Assembly (NCBI RefSeq): GCF_900176375.1
Contig: NZ_FWYF01000001.1
Coordinates: 744,001 to 808,000, forward strand
Origin: Reichenbachiella faecimaris
GTDB taxonomy: Bacteria > Bacteroidota > Bacteroidia > Cytophagales > Cyclobacteriaceae
Length of the DNA: 64,000 nucleotides
Reading direction: 5' to 3'
Positions within the stretch are counted from its first letter, which is position 1. Each line of letters starts with the position of its first letter. Under the pieces are notes generated by a model, which saw only the letters and a program-made list of their open reading frames with translations, was not told where the DNA came from and searched no databases. A program made the translations under genes and the position numbers. Positions 38,390 to 47,638 of the stretch are shown one piece after another.

Positions 38390-40408
38390 TTGTTTAGATC
38401 TTTATCCATAAATATCTTCTTACTGCTATCGGTTTTATTACTGACTCTTTCTCCTACAAGTGCCCAGTTATTGGGCAAAAAAAAGGAAAGCACAGCCATT
38501 TTGCAGATTGACACCCTAGGCACGGAAGGCCAATTCAGTATTTATAATTTCAAAAATATCAATGTCATTAATGAATATTATGACAAATCGAAGTTACAAC
38601 ACATTCAAAAATTAGAATCAGAAAAGAATTGGTCTGAACTTTATCCAGCCTTGCAATCGTATGTGATGCAATTTGGTATAAGAAATTTTTATGTAGACAC
38701 CTACTGGATATGGAGACTGGCCAAATTGACAGAGATATACGGCACAGAGCAGGAAGCTCGATCACTGTACAAATTGGCTCTTCGACACCACCATCAAAGT
38801 ATTGACATTCGCGAGATTGAATTGTATTATGACTCGCTCAACACACAAGAAGTGGACAACTTTGTGCCGCTCGATTACTACTACAAATTGGTAGAGCATA
38901 GAAAGGCCATTGATACCATCCGGCCGCCAAGAGGTGTACTCCTCAATATGGGTCGAAAAATTAATTCACGCCAAGCTGACTATGCACCTACTTTGGGGAT
39001 GAATAATCAAGTAATGATCTTTACTTCCAAAAGAAATGAGCGATTTCAAGGATTGACCTATAGAAAAAATGAGGACTTATTTATCTCTGTCAAAGAAGAT
39101 GGTTATTGGGAATTGAGCACAGACTTGAAAGAGATCAACACCCAATACAATGAGGGCTCTGCTTGCATAACAAAAGATGGTAAGACCTTGTTTTTCTCAA
39201 GATGCGACTCCCCCGGCTCTATGGGCAACTGCGATATCTTTCTGGCTAAACTCAATGAGGATAGTGTTTGGACTGACATTGAAAATATTGGCCTTACTAT
39301 TAATAGTGTCAGTTGGGATTCACACCCTAGCTTGTCACACACAGAAGATACTTTATACTTTGCTTCTGATCGAATTGGAGGGTTTGGCTTGTCTGACATT
39401 TACTTTACCTATAAGAATGAAGACAACAAATGGATGCCCGCACAGAATCTAGGGCCAGTAGTCAATACTAGAAAAAATGAGGTCAGCCCATTCTATCACC
39501 CAAACCACGAAGTCCTCTTCTTCAGCTCGAATGGACAGTTGTTCAAATTTGGAGAATTTGATATCTACAAATCCTACCACAACAATGATCAGTGGAGTGA
39601 ACCAATCAACATTGGCCCATTGGTCAATGGACGTGGGAGTGAATTCTATTTCTCGATTGACTCGGAATCAAAAGATCTTTTCTATTCTAGGTCTGCTACT
39701 GATGATTTGAACATGCTGGATTTGTACTCCTTCCCACTACCCATGGAAGCACAACCTGAGGCGCTTACTCAAATTTCGGGATCACTCACTGACTCCCTGA
39801 CAGGCAAGCCATTTACTGGAATCGTGTCTGTCATAGACTTGGATGAAGGTACAGCTGTAGCTCCAAAATATCTCAAACCAGATGGGACGTTTGAATTTGA
39901 TTTGATCAACCATCGTAATTATTTGTTGATTATTCAAGGTGATGAATACTTTAGGATTGAAGAGATGTTTTACCTCGACGGGCCAGCACAGTTCCATGAA
40001 GTAACAGAACCCATAGCCAGCAAAGTGAAATTTGAATCCATAGAATTTGATGCAGGTCAGGCCAACTTGAAAGTAGAGATGTATGGCGACTTAAACAAGA
40101 TCATCAATTTCATGTATGACAACCCTGATTTCTATCTGAGAATATCCGGTCATACAGATAAATATGGCTCAGACCAATTGAACCTACAATTGTCCAAGGA
40201 TCGCGCTCAGACTATACGGGACTACATTGTCATATTTGGTGGTGTGTCTTCTAACCGAGTAGAAAATGAAGGCTATGGCAGTACCCTGCCTATAGTGGAA
40301 GAGCGGACAGAAGAAGATCGTAAGCTCAATCGCCGAGTAGAGTTCGAAATCTACCGCCCTGCTATCAAAAAAGAGCAGGATATTGATAGTCAGTTTGATG
40401 ATCAGTAG
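38390..40408 (+). CDS. PorE-like OmpA family protein with PD40 repeats
   Basis: 672 residues. Start is TTG at 38390, placed there because it gives a good signal peptide ending in LSPTSAQ and because AAGGA sits seven bases upstream; no ATG is available. Domain order: alpha-helical TPR-like part (~55-165), WD40-like PD40 repeats (~185-450, e.g. GKTLFFSRCDSPG and DTLYFASDRIGGFGLSDIYF), carboxypeptidase-regulatory domain (~462-540, LTDSLTGKPFTGIVSVIDLD), and C-terminal OmpA peptidoglycan-binding domain (LRISGHTDKYGSDQLNLQLS). This is the order of PorE of the type IX secretion system. The symbol is left blank because other Bacteroidota proteins share it. Confidence 0.88.
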   Translation: MFRSLSINIFLLLSVLLLTLSPTSAQLLGKKKESTAILQIDTLGTEGQFSIYNFKNINVINEYYDKSKLQHIQKLESEKNWSELYPALQSYVMQFGIRNFYVDTYWIWRLAKLTEIYGTEQEARSLYKLALRHHHQSIDIREIELYYDSLNTQEVDNFVPLDYYYKLVEHRKAIDTIRPPRGVLLNMGRKINSRQADYAPTLGMNNQVMIFTSKRNERFQGLTYRKNEDLFISVKEDGYWELSTDLKEINTQYNEGSACITKDGKTLFFSRCDSPGSMGNCDIFLAKLNEDSVWTDIENIGLTINSVSWDSHPSLSHTEDTLYFASDRIGGFGLSDIYFTYKNEDNKWMPAQNLGPVVNTRKNEVSPFYHPNHEVLFFSSNGQLFKFGEFDIYKSYHNNDQWSEPINIGPLVNGRGSEFYFSIDSESKDLFYSRSATDDLNMLDLYSFPLPMEAQPEALTQISGSLTDSLTGKPFTGIVSVIDLDEGTAVAPKYLKPDGTFEFDLINHRNYLLIIQGDEYFRIEEMFYLDGPAQFHEVTEPIASKVKFESIEFDAGQANLKVEMYGDLNKIINFMYDNPDFYLRISGHTDKYGSDQLNLQLSKDRAQTIRDYIVIFGGVSSNRVENEGYGSTLPIVEERTEEDRKLNRRVEFEIYRPAIKKEQDIDSQFDDQ

Positions 40409-40421
40409 TCAAACTCATGCG

Positions 40422-40859
40422 CTATCGAGCTTCTATATACTTTTTAAAATTTTGAAGAAGATCAGGCCACGCCTGCTTTACTGCCGCATAATACCAATCC
40501 CAATCTCCTCCTGATTGATAGCCATCCTGGCAGAGATATAATTCACTTCCCGCTTCCTGGGGATTTACGCGAATAGTCAAACTCATAGGCCCCAACAGCG
40601 ATTTGGTTGGGTTGAGATAAACAAATTTGTCTATAATCAACTCACTGGCCGGATCGTAGGAGGCAATCTGTCCACTCGACACAAAACCAAGCCCTTGAGG
40701 TGTAACCTGCCAGACCAAGGTGTAAACACCATTCACTTTGGGTTCAATCAATGCTTGCTCTACCTGCCACCATTCCTTTAGCCTTGCAGGATTGATAAAT
40801 GCCTCTATTATTTTCTCGGCTGTTCCATTAATTGATAAAGTAACTTCTACCTTTTTCAT
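40422..40859 (-). CDS. SRPBCC (AHSA1-like) domain protein
   Basis: 145 residues of the START-like fold: VTLSINGTAEKIIEAFINPA at the N-terminus, RLKEWWQVE, and the C-terminal helix with GGDWDWYYAAVKQAWPDLLQ. AHSA1-like proteins bind hydrophobic ligands or chaperones; the ligand here is unknown. It is 28 bases downstream of rsgA and probably cotranscribed, and convergent with the PorE-like gene with only 13 bases between stops. Confidence 0.82.
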   Translation of the reverse strand: MKKVEVTLSINGTAEKIIEAFINPARLKEWWQVEQALIEPKVNGVYTLVWQVTPQGLGFVSSGQIASYDPASELIIDKFVYLNPTKSLLGPMSLTIRVNPQEAGSELYLCQDGYQSGGDWDWYYAAVKQAWPDLLQNFKKYIEAR

Positions 40860-40887
40860 AATAAATTAAACGACTGTATTTATAAAA

Positions 40888-41955
40888 TTAATACCTATTC
40901 TGCTTTCTCGCTTTTTTGACCTGCTTCATCATCTTACCAAAACCTTTGTCTTTACGCTTTTTGTCTTCTTCACTGGCCTCATAATGCATTTTTTCTTTAT
41001 ACATTTTAAGGTAGTTGTCATAGGCATCCTGATCCAGCTCTCCTTCAGCCAAAGCCTCTAAGATAGCACATTCCTCTTCATGCAAATGTGTGCAATCCTT
41101 GTATTTGCAATCTTCTGCCAATTCCAATATTTCATCAAATGTCATTTCTAATCCACCTGTGGCATCCGCAATACCCACTTCGCGCATCCCAGGATTATCT
41201 ATCAGAATTCCACCATTTTCTAGCACCACTAGTTCCCTATGCGTGGTGACATGCTTCCCTCTATCAATGCTCTCACTGATTTCTCCTGTTTCCATTAGTT
41301 CTCGCCCAGAAAGGTGATTCAACAAGGTAGACTTGCCTACACCTGACGAACCCAACAAACAATATGTTTTTCCTTTTTCGATAATGTCTGCTACTTTCTT
41401 GTAGCCATTCACGGTTTGGCTGCTGACTGGAACAACTTTTACATCTTTGATTCGATTGGCTATTTCATCCAGTGCTATTTCTAATCCGCCCGTTTCTAGC
41501 AAATCAATTTTGCTAAGAACAATGATGGGTTCAATCTCGGCTGAATGACAGATCGTCAAATAACGCTCTAGTCGATTGATGTTAAAGTCTCGATTGACTG
41601 ATTGGACTATCAAACCAAAGTCTATATTCGTTGCAATAATTTGCTTCTCCCCTTTTTTGCCTACAGCCTGTCTGGCAATTATTGAATGTCTAGGATAGAT
41701 GCCATGAATCAAAGCCTTGTCCTCGTCATAAATAGAGAGCGCTACCCAATCCCCTACGGCCGGAAAATCTTCTCTACTTTCAGCAGTAAATCTCAAGTTG
41801 CCCAATAGTTCGGCGTCAAAAATTGAATCAGCCGTCCTGACGGCATATCGCTCGCGATGTTCGGCAATCACGCGACCCACTTCAAAGGAATCAAGCCCTT
41901 GATCATTGCTGTATGTTTCTAATGCTGGTGTATAGCCTAAGTCTTTTAGTGTCAT
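40888..41955 (-). CDS. rsgA: Ribosome small-subunit GTPase RsgA
   Basis: 355 residues. An N-terminal OB fold (FEVGRVIAEHRERYAVRTAD) leads into the circularly permuted GTPase: G4 LSKIDL (about residue 150), then G1 LLGSSGVGKST near 200, and G3 DNPGMRE near 255. The C-terminal zinc motif is CKYKDCTHLHEEEC near 292. RsgA checks 30S maturation. Full length. The upstream non-coding region holds a cluster of DnaA-box-like 9-mers. Confidence 0.95.
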   Translation of the reverse strand: MTLKDLGYTPALETYSNDQGLDSFEVGRVIAEHRERYAVRTADSIFDAELLGNLRFTAESREDFPAVGDWVALSIYDEDKALIHGIYPRHSIIARQAVGKKGEKQIIATNIDFGLIVQSVNRDFNINRLERYLTICHSAEIEPIIVLSKIDLLETGGLEIALDEIANRIKDVKVVPVSSQTVNGYKKVADIIEKGKTYCLLGSSGVGKSTLLNHLSGRELMETGEISESIDRGKHVTTHRELVVLENGGILIDNPGMREVGIADATGGLEMTFDEILELAEDCKYKDCTHLHEEECAILEALAEGELDQDAYDNYLKMYKEKMHYEASEEDKKRKDKGFGKMMKQVKKARKQNRY

Positions 41956-42004
41956 GGAGCTATTGGTTTATAAATCACAGTTTACGACCCAGATAGCAAT
42001 TGGT

Positions 42005-42076
42005 TGGGTATAACTTAATGGTTAACCACTGGATTGTGCAAAACCTGTGCATATCACGTGGGAAAGTTGCGGATAA
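42005..42076 (-). promoter_or_regulatory. Cluster of four DnaA-box-like 9-mers
   Basis: On the minus strand, TTATCCGCA (42076-42068), ATATGCACA (42054-42046), TTTTGCACA (42043-42035) and TTATACCCA (42013-42005) each differ from the DnaA box TTATNCACA at one position, all in one orientation within 72 bases. A perfect palindrome TGGTTAACCA lies between them (42019-42028). This may be a DnaA-binding site, an accessory or real origin, or chance in AT-rich DNA. It is 50 bases upstream of rsgA. The strands of neighbouring genes do not switch here. Confidence 0.4.
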
Positions 42077-42317
42077 GAGAAGGGCAAAATTATTGTACAA
42101 AGGTGTTTTAGTTTCTACCTTAGAATTACCAAATAAGAGAAAAAAGTCAGTCGTTAAGACCATCTCAAAGAAGGGAAGATTTAAGGAGACACGTCAAATT
42201 AGATCGAAGTTCGGAGAGGTTTCAAAAGAAAGGTTCGACATCAGTTGATCTCTACAATTGAATGGCTTTCTACAGTAGTTTGGCAGTGTACTTCGGCCTA
42301 GGTTGAGGTGCATTGAA

Positions 42318-42356
42318 GGGGGTGCAAAGGTCTTCGTGATTTTCGCACCCTTTTTT
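42318..42356 (+). terminator. Plus-strand Rho-independent terminator without an assigned gene
   Basis: GGGTGC (42320-42325) pairs with GCACCC (42345-42350), weakly extended inward, followed by TTTTTT (42351-42356). The T tract is on the plus strand only, but both flanking genes are on the minus strand, so it implies a short plus-strand transcript upstream. Confidence 0.6.
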
Positions 42357-42454
42357 GGTTTTATCATACCGTAAAACATTTCAGAAGCGATATCTCAAAC
42401 ACCCTAATGACGGATCAGTCTGTAATGCCCCTCGTCTCTCAGCTTCCATTCTAG

Positions 42455-43450
42455 TTACTGGCCTTTATTCAACTCTTTCAAAAAATTTCTGGTCGCTTTA
42501 GACAGGGTTGATTTCCGTTTTATATAAGACTTCAAGTACTTTTCTAGCAATGGATAATACTGAGTATAGACTTCCCTTTCCATATACATTTGAGGATATT
42601 TGACACCTTGTTTTTCAAGAAGTTCCTTGGCGATATAACCAGTAAAATAGAATAGATAGACGTGTTCGAGATTTCTAGGTAGTTTCAAATTTTCGGCTTC
42701 CCCTAAATCTTTTATGGTTCCGGCCACGAAGTACGAATTGCCAAGAATCAGGCCATGAGCAGATTCGTGATAGAGCAGTTCAAGCCAATTACCTGGTACT
42801 TCATTCTCTCCCGCGACATTCATTACGACGTGTGTGGGGAATGGCGTGGTATAGGGATTATTGCCAAAAGTCCTAGTAGTAGATTTACCAAAATAACTAA
42901 GGTCTACCCTGACTCTAGGTGGGTCAAATTGCCAATAATGTCTGGTCAGCAACGTTATTCGATCTACAAATTCGTTTTCAGTCTTTCGAATTAGATCAAT
43001 ATTTTCATTGAATACTGCCATCACTTCTGCACGATGATCAAGCCAAAAATACTTTTGATATACTGGATCAAAATTGATCAATATATCCATCTGCTCAGCA
43101 AATTCAGCAGGAATAGCTTCAAAACTCGTATTCGGATCAGTGATCCAGTCTTTAAAACCAGACATGTAGTCATTGTACCTTAAGTCTTTTCCTACTAAAA
43201 CTTCCTTATAATAGTTTAGAGTACTATCGAACTTTGATCGATCAATTGACGGAAATTCAACCGTCACAATAGAACTATCCGCCTTGACATTCAAAAAAGC
43301 CTCTGTCCAAAGGAAGTGATGCATATTCAACCAATAGTTGAGATGAAAGCTATAATAGTTAGTGGTATCAATCAGGTCAACTTTAGACTGGGCTGAGACA
43401 CTCGTAGAAAGCACAACAACACTAAACAACAATAGAAATATCTTTTTCAT
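42455..43450 (-). CDS. Secreted HExxH putative metallopeptidase
   Basis: 331 residues. Signal peptide MKKIFLLLFSVVVLSTSVSA is clear. The motif HESAH at residues 228-232 (context NWLELLYHESAHGLILGN) is a textbook HExxH zinc site, and a conserved-looking acid may lie in the following EAENLKLPRNLEHVYLFYF. I do not recognise the family. It is most likely a periplasmic or exported peptidase, but catalytic activity is inference. It stands alone between two gene-poor stretches. Confidence 0.75.
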   Translation of the reverse strand: MKKIFLLLFSVVVLSTSVSAQSKVDLIDTTNYYSFHLNYWLNMHHFLWTEAFLNVKADSSIVTVEFPSIDRSKFDSTLNYYKEVLVGKDLRYNDYMSGFKDWITDPNTSFEAIPAEFAEQMDILINFDPVYQKYFWLDHRAEVMAVFNENIDLIRKTENEFVDRITLLTRHYWQFDPPRVRVDLSYFGKSTTRTFGNNPYTTPFPTHVVMNVAGENEVPGNWLELLYHESAHGLILGNSYFVAGTIKDLGEAENLKLPRNLEHVYLFYFTGYIAKELLEKQGVKYPQMYMEREVYTQYYPLLEKYLKSYIKRKSTLSKATRNFLKELNKGQ

Positions 43451-43859
43451 GATTCAATAGATTTTGCCAGTTGGCCTTGATGAGCGAGCGTAGCTTCATG
43501 AGCCTCCAGTATAAAACTAGCGAAATCTCCCAACACTTACTAATGGACGTAAATGACTCAGGGTTCAGAGGATCAATATTGATTCTAAATGAAAAAGTTT
43601 GGCTCATAGGTTATCTAAAAAGACGAATGTGTCACAAGGGACATTAGCATCTGCCACAAGTGATGGTACGACTCATTAAACTTATTCGACTCAATGAAAT
43701 ATAATCGCTAATCAAAGTCGAAAGTCGTACCATCACTCTGTACGTTCTAGGGTTTAGGAGGACTTGCTCGCCTTTGTTGGCGTTGTCTTCAACAAACTGG
43801 AGCTGCCAGCTAAGGACTGCTGAGGCTTGATTGGTCACAAGACCAACAAGGGCAGGAGA
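43451..43859. repeat. Gene-poor stretch with a nested 14-base inverted repeat
   Basis: No credible gene. The strongest structure is AGTGATGGTACGAC (43659-43672) facing GTCGTACCATCACT (43724-43737), a perfect 14-base pair arm, with a second arm TTCGACT/AGTCGAA (43685-43691 and 43716-43722) nested inside. Further on, TTGGTC/GACCAA around a 4-base loop lies in ~43830-43845. Together these look like a structured RNA, a miniature mobile element or a mobile-element end. It lies downstream of the gene at 43860-44237 and could also act as its terminator. Confidence 0.45.
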
Positions 43860-44237
43860 TTATTTTCTATATTCAATAGAAATTTTGATTTGTGTTCTAG
43901 CTCTACATCTGCTTCCGTTTCCTCTCATTCTTTCTTCATCTTGATAACCATCACAAATGATATCTTCTAAATATTCCATTTGGCTTTTTGCCAGCATCAA
44001 TTGCAATGTAAAAGTAAAATCAATAATTCCCTTTGTACAACTGTCATTGATACAATCTATGTATTGGACAACTCGATCAGTTGGTGTTATATTTAACTTT
44101 CTAGGAGCAGCAAAGTATTCGTCATTTCCAGAATATTGAATACCAATAATTATCTGATTAACACTTGAGTTATATTGAGAGATCAGCCCTTTACCGTAAT
44201 GGGTTTTTTCGATTCTTTGAATTTGTTCACTATTCAT
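43860..44237 (-). CDS. Hypothetical protein of unknown family
   Basis: 125 residues from ATG at 44237; a TTG three codons upstream is an alternative. It has no signal peptide or membrane segment. Features seen are a YGKGLISQYNSSVNQIIIGI segment, a cysteine pair in YIDCINDSCTKG, and a basic, cysteine-containing end (RMRGNGSRCRARTQ). I do not recognise a family. It begins 48 bases after the ccsBA stop and is followed by the hairpin-rich stretch, so it may be part of a small accessory insertion. Confidence 0.6.
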   Translation of the reverse strand: MNSEQIQRIEKTHYGKGLISQYNSSVNQIIIGIQYSGNDEYFAAPRKLNITPTDRVVQYIDCINDSCTKGIIDFTFTLQLMLAKSQMEYLEDIICDGYQDEERMRGNGSRCRARTQIKISIEYRK

Positions 44238-44285
44238 ATAATTCAATTAGGTTAGAAGCTAGATTCACTTCAACTTACAAATATA

Positions 44286-47200
44286 TCAACCCTTTTCAAC
44301 CCTCCTCCTAGCAAAATAAGCCCAAGTACAAATCCCCAAAATGATCGCGACTGTGTAGTACACAAAAGTTGGGATTGGCAATGGATCGCCTTTGGCATAG
44401 GAGTGCAAACCAGACAAGTAGTAGTTCACCCCAAAGGAGGTCATGATAATGGAGAAGAAGGCAATGACACTGGCCGTATTAAACACATAGGCATCATTTA
44501 GTTTTGGAATGAGTCGCAAGTGTAGCACTGTAGCATAAACAATGACAGAAATCAATGCCCATGTTTCTTTCGGGTCCCAACCCCAATAGCGCCCCCAGGA
44601 TTCATTGGCCCAAATGCCACCCAGAAATGTGCCAATGGTGAGCAAGAACAAGCCAATGGTCATTGACATCTCATTGATGTAGGTCATTTCTTTGATACTG
44701 ATGTCAATTTTGATATTTTTCTTTTTGTCAATGATCATAAAAATCAAAGTCATAAGGCCGAGTAATGCTGACAAACCTAATGGTGCATAACTACTTACAA
44801 TGATGGCTACGTGGATTTTGAGCCAGTAGGACTTGAGTACAGGTACCAGATTGGTAATCTCAGGATTGAGCCAATCTAGAAACGCAACAAACAACAAGGT
44901 GCCTGAAAACAAAGCACCCAATGGCACTACGAAATTCGATTTCTTATAAAAAATAAAAGCAAAGAAAAGCAAGCCCCACCCTACCAGAATGATCATTTCG
45001 TAACCGTTACTCCAAGGGGCATGACCCGAAGCATACCAGCGCAAGCCCAAGTTGAATGTCAAAGCCAGGAACTGCACAAACACCAAGCCAGTGAGTACGT
45101 TGCTGGCTATATTTATCCCACGAGATTCTGATTTGAAAATTTTCAATATTGCTACAGCAAGAAGCGCAATACCAGATAACCACAAATACCCAAAAAGGTG
45201 ATTGAAGAGCTTTAGCTTATTGTATAGCAACTCAGCTTTGACAATACCACTTTCAGGCAGCACCTCTGCACCTTTGATGTTTTGATACTTTTTGATGTAG
45301 CCCAACACTTCATCTGCCTTGGCCCAGTCTTTTTCACGTACAGACTCCATGATGCTTTGATAATACATAGGCAAAATTCGTCGCACGAAGGTAGAATCCT
45401 CCCCTGTGAAAATTCCACCTTCAAAGGCGCCAGTGTACCAAGTATTGGCTGGGTCTCCTTCCTTAGGGAAAAGCTTCAGGTAATTGCCTGTCAAACCCTG
45501 AAAAAACACATTAAATCTTTCATCTACTTTGATCAACTCTTTATCGAAAGCATTCTGTACGGCTGGTTTTTTTCGACTGGCCACATCTACCATATCTGTC
45601 AAGAGATAGTTGCCTTCTTTATCCAGAAAGTCAATAAATGAATAATATTGGTCTTCATTCGTACCAATGACGTCCATGATCTCCTTTCCACCATTAGGGT
45701 CAACTTTTATAATTGGCACTTGTTGCCAGACTAAAGGATTGACGTGCATCATCAGGAAGACCTGATCACTATTGAGTTTGGACGTGTAGTCTCCATCACT
45801 CACTTTGAAGGTAGATTTACCATGCACTTTTCTCAAAAATTCAGAACCCAAGGTATTGATGGGCTTAATCCGGCCATCCATATCCTGAACCATCAATTCA
45901 CCATACTTAGATGCGTGGTCTTTATTGATTTCATTGGTCAACAGAGACTGTTCATAGTTGAATTTGCTATGCCCTTCTTGCGCTGTTGCAGTACCAAACC
46001 CCATCACGGCCAATAAGACGGCAGCAGCTACTTTTTTAGCCTTCAAGTCATTCAGTTTTTTATTGATCGTTTGAAAACGAGAGTATTTCCCGAAAAGGGT
46101 TAACAGCATACCTAATGTCATTAAAGTATAACCCAGATAAGTAATGTTGGTTCCCCAGAAATCCTGATTTACCGACAAAACCGTGCCTTGTGCATCCGTA
46201 TCATAAGAGGCCTGGAAAAATCGGTACCCTTTGTGATCCAATACATTGTTCATATAAATGCGATAAGGAAAAGAGGAATCTTCATTGATCACGGTCACTT
46301 CGCTTGCAAATGAAGAGGGACTTGTAGAGCCTGGATATCTATCCAGTTGAAAATCTCTCAACTCAATTGAAAATGGAATTTCAATAGGTTTTGGCCCGTA
46401 ACTGATGTCCACGTGATAGTCTCCTACTTCCAGGTGTTGTTTTTCACTGAAGTTACCATCAAACGAGCTCAAAAGAATCTCTTGTGTTCGATCCTCAGAT
46501 TTGATTTTTACAAAAAGTAAATCATCAAGCATCTTGCCTTTTTCTTGATCCTTGGCTGGCAAGTAAACGATTGAGCTTTTTTCGTAGACTTCGGGAATAA
46601 CAAATTGTGTGTTCTCTCCTCGATACAACGCTCTGGTTTTTAAAGGCATCAATGAATCAGCTGGCAGCATACCGGCCGTCTGTGTTGCCATCACCATAAA
46701 ATTCATTTCGAATGGTGACTGGATGTATAGCTCGTCTCCTTTGCTGAAAATATTAATTGCTCCGGCCACTGGACGATCGAAAGTCACTGGGTAGTTATTG
46801 ATCAGTAAAGCCCCACCTGAGGCGAGATACAAGTTTTCCCTGCCTTCCCCAGATGTGGTCACCAGTTTCAAAACTGTAGATCCATTTTCAGTCTCGATCA
46901 CCTGCTGTTCTGCCTGTGGTACAAAAGCTTTCGGTTCTATTTCTATTTCGTCATTGGCTCCCATATTCACCACCAAGTCGGGTTGTTTGAATACAGATAA
47001 ATTCAATTTTTTTTCGAAACTTTCCACTTCGTCTCCCTTTTTCACCTCAACCATCAAGTAGCGATCCTGAGAAACAATCTTGTTGGATGAATCCCCTTCT
47101 CGGATGTGCATCAGTCCTTCAAAACTTGCATAACGCGTCACGAAGGCACCAATGAGGATAACAATAAAGGCAACATGAAAAGTTAAAACAGCAAGTTTCT

Positions 47201-47423
47201 CTTTACGATATAGCTTGTATCTCCAGATATTACCTGCAAAGTTTAAGGCAAGTAGTCCCATGATAACTTCAAACCACCAAGCGCGATATATGATTGATAG
47301 CACGGCCTGTGTGCCAAAGTCATTCTCTAAAAAGGTAGCATACGCCATGGTGAAGGCATAAAGTACTAAGAGCACTGTGGTCAATTTGTTAGAAAACAGT
47401 GGTTTTAAAAATTTCAATATCAT
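44286..47423 (-). CDS. ccsBA: Fused ResB-CcsA cytochrome c biogenesis protein
   Basis: 1045 residues. The N-terminal half is ResB/CcsB-like: helices near 10-50 and 75-95, a large periplasmic domain, and a helix near 420-440 with DHKGYRFFQASYDTDAQGT before it. The last ~300 residues are CcsA, with the heme-handling WWD motif WGRYWGWDPKETWAL near residue 942, helices on both sides and histidines in ASGHAPW and LHLRLIPK. A linker of ~250 residues with extra soluble sequence separates them. System II fusion proteins carry heme across the membrane and attach it to apocytochrome c. Confidence 0.93.
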   Translation of the reverse strand: MILKFLKPLFSNKLTTVLLVLYAFTMAYATFLENDFGTQAVLSIIYRAWWFEVIMGLLALNFAGNIWRYKLYRKEKLAVLTFHVAFIVILIGAFVTRYASFEGLMHIREGDSSNKIVSQDRYLMVEVKKGDEVESFEKKLNLSVFKQPDLVVNMGANDEIEIEPKAFVPQAEQQVIETENGSTVLKLVTTSGEGRENLYLASGGALLINNYPVTFDRPVAGAINIFSKGDELYIQSPFEMNFMVMATQTAGMLPADSLMPLKTRALYRGENTQFVIPEVYEKSSIVYLPAKDQEKGKMLDDLLFVKIKSEDRTQEILLSSFDGNFSEKQHLEVGDYHVDISYGPKPIEIPFSIELRDFQLDRYPGSTSPSSFASEVTVINEDSSFPYRIYMNNVLDHKGYRFFQASYDTDAQGTVLSVNQDFWGTNITYLGYTLMTLGMLLTLFGKYSRFQTINKKLNDLKAKKVAAAVLLAVMGFGTATAQEGHSKFNYEQSLLTNEINKDHASKYGELMVQDMDGRIKPINTLGSEFLRKVHGKSTFKVSDGDYTSKLNSDQVFLMMHVNPLVWQQVPIIKVDPNGGKEIMDVIGTNEDQYYSFIDFLDKEGNYLLTDMVDVASRKKPAVQNAFDKELIKVDERFNVFFQGLTGNYLKLFPKEGDPANTWYTGAFEGGIFTGEDSTFVRRILPMYYQSIMESVREKDWAKADEVLGYIKKYQNIKGAEVLPESGIVKAELLYNKLKLFNHLFGYLWLSGIALLAVAILKIFKSESRGINIASNVLTGLVFVQFLALTFNLGLRWYASGHAPWSNGYEMIILVGWGLLFFAFIFYKKSNFVVPLGALFSGTLLFVAFLDWLNPEITNLVPVLKSYWLKIHVAIIVSSYAPLGLSALLGLMTLIFMIIDKKKNIKIDISIKEMTYINEMSMTIGLFLLTIGTFLGGIWANESWGRYWGWDPKETWALISVIVYATVLHLRLIPKLNDAYVFNTASVIAFFSIIMTSFGVNYYLSGLHSYAKGDPLPIPTFVYYTVAIILGICTWAYFARRRVEKG

Positions 47424-47638
47424 TATGTCAGATTCCTCTCCTCAACTCAATCATTTAATGAAACCGTTAGGTATAATAAAATGCCTACAGCAGTAAAAAT
47501 CATATACTGTGTAATTTCAATTAAGTTGCCACTTCTGGCTACTGATTCTTGGCAAATTGATAGACCTCAAAAATTTCCAACTGCAAACGTACTAATAGTT
47601 AAACTCGTAGTTTATGATTAAAATCATTTTTTGCTTGG

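Larger units (their letters stand above)
41956..42454. other. Gene-poor intergenic region between rsgA and the HExxH gene
   Basis: Nearly 500 bases hold the DnaA-box-like cluster at the rsgA end and an orphan plus-strand terminator near 42320-42356. A plus-strand frame from ATG at 42018 to 42248 could encode a 76-residue, very basic peptide (lysine and arginine throughout), but nothing else supports it as a gene. A small RNA between ~42080 and 42356 is the other possibility. Confidence 0.45.

Noticed and set aside
43644-43838. 64-residue minus-strand open frame
   Set aside because: It overlaps the inverted repeat, has no recognised motif and looks like structured DNA read as protein.
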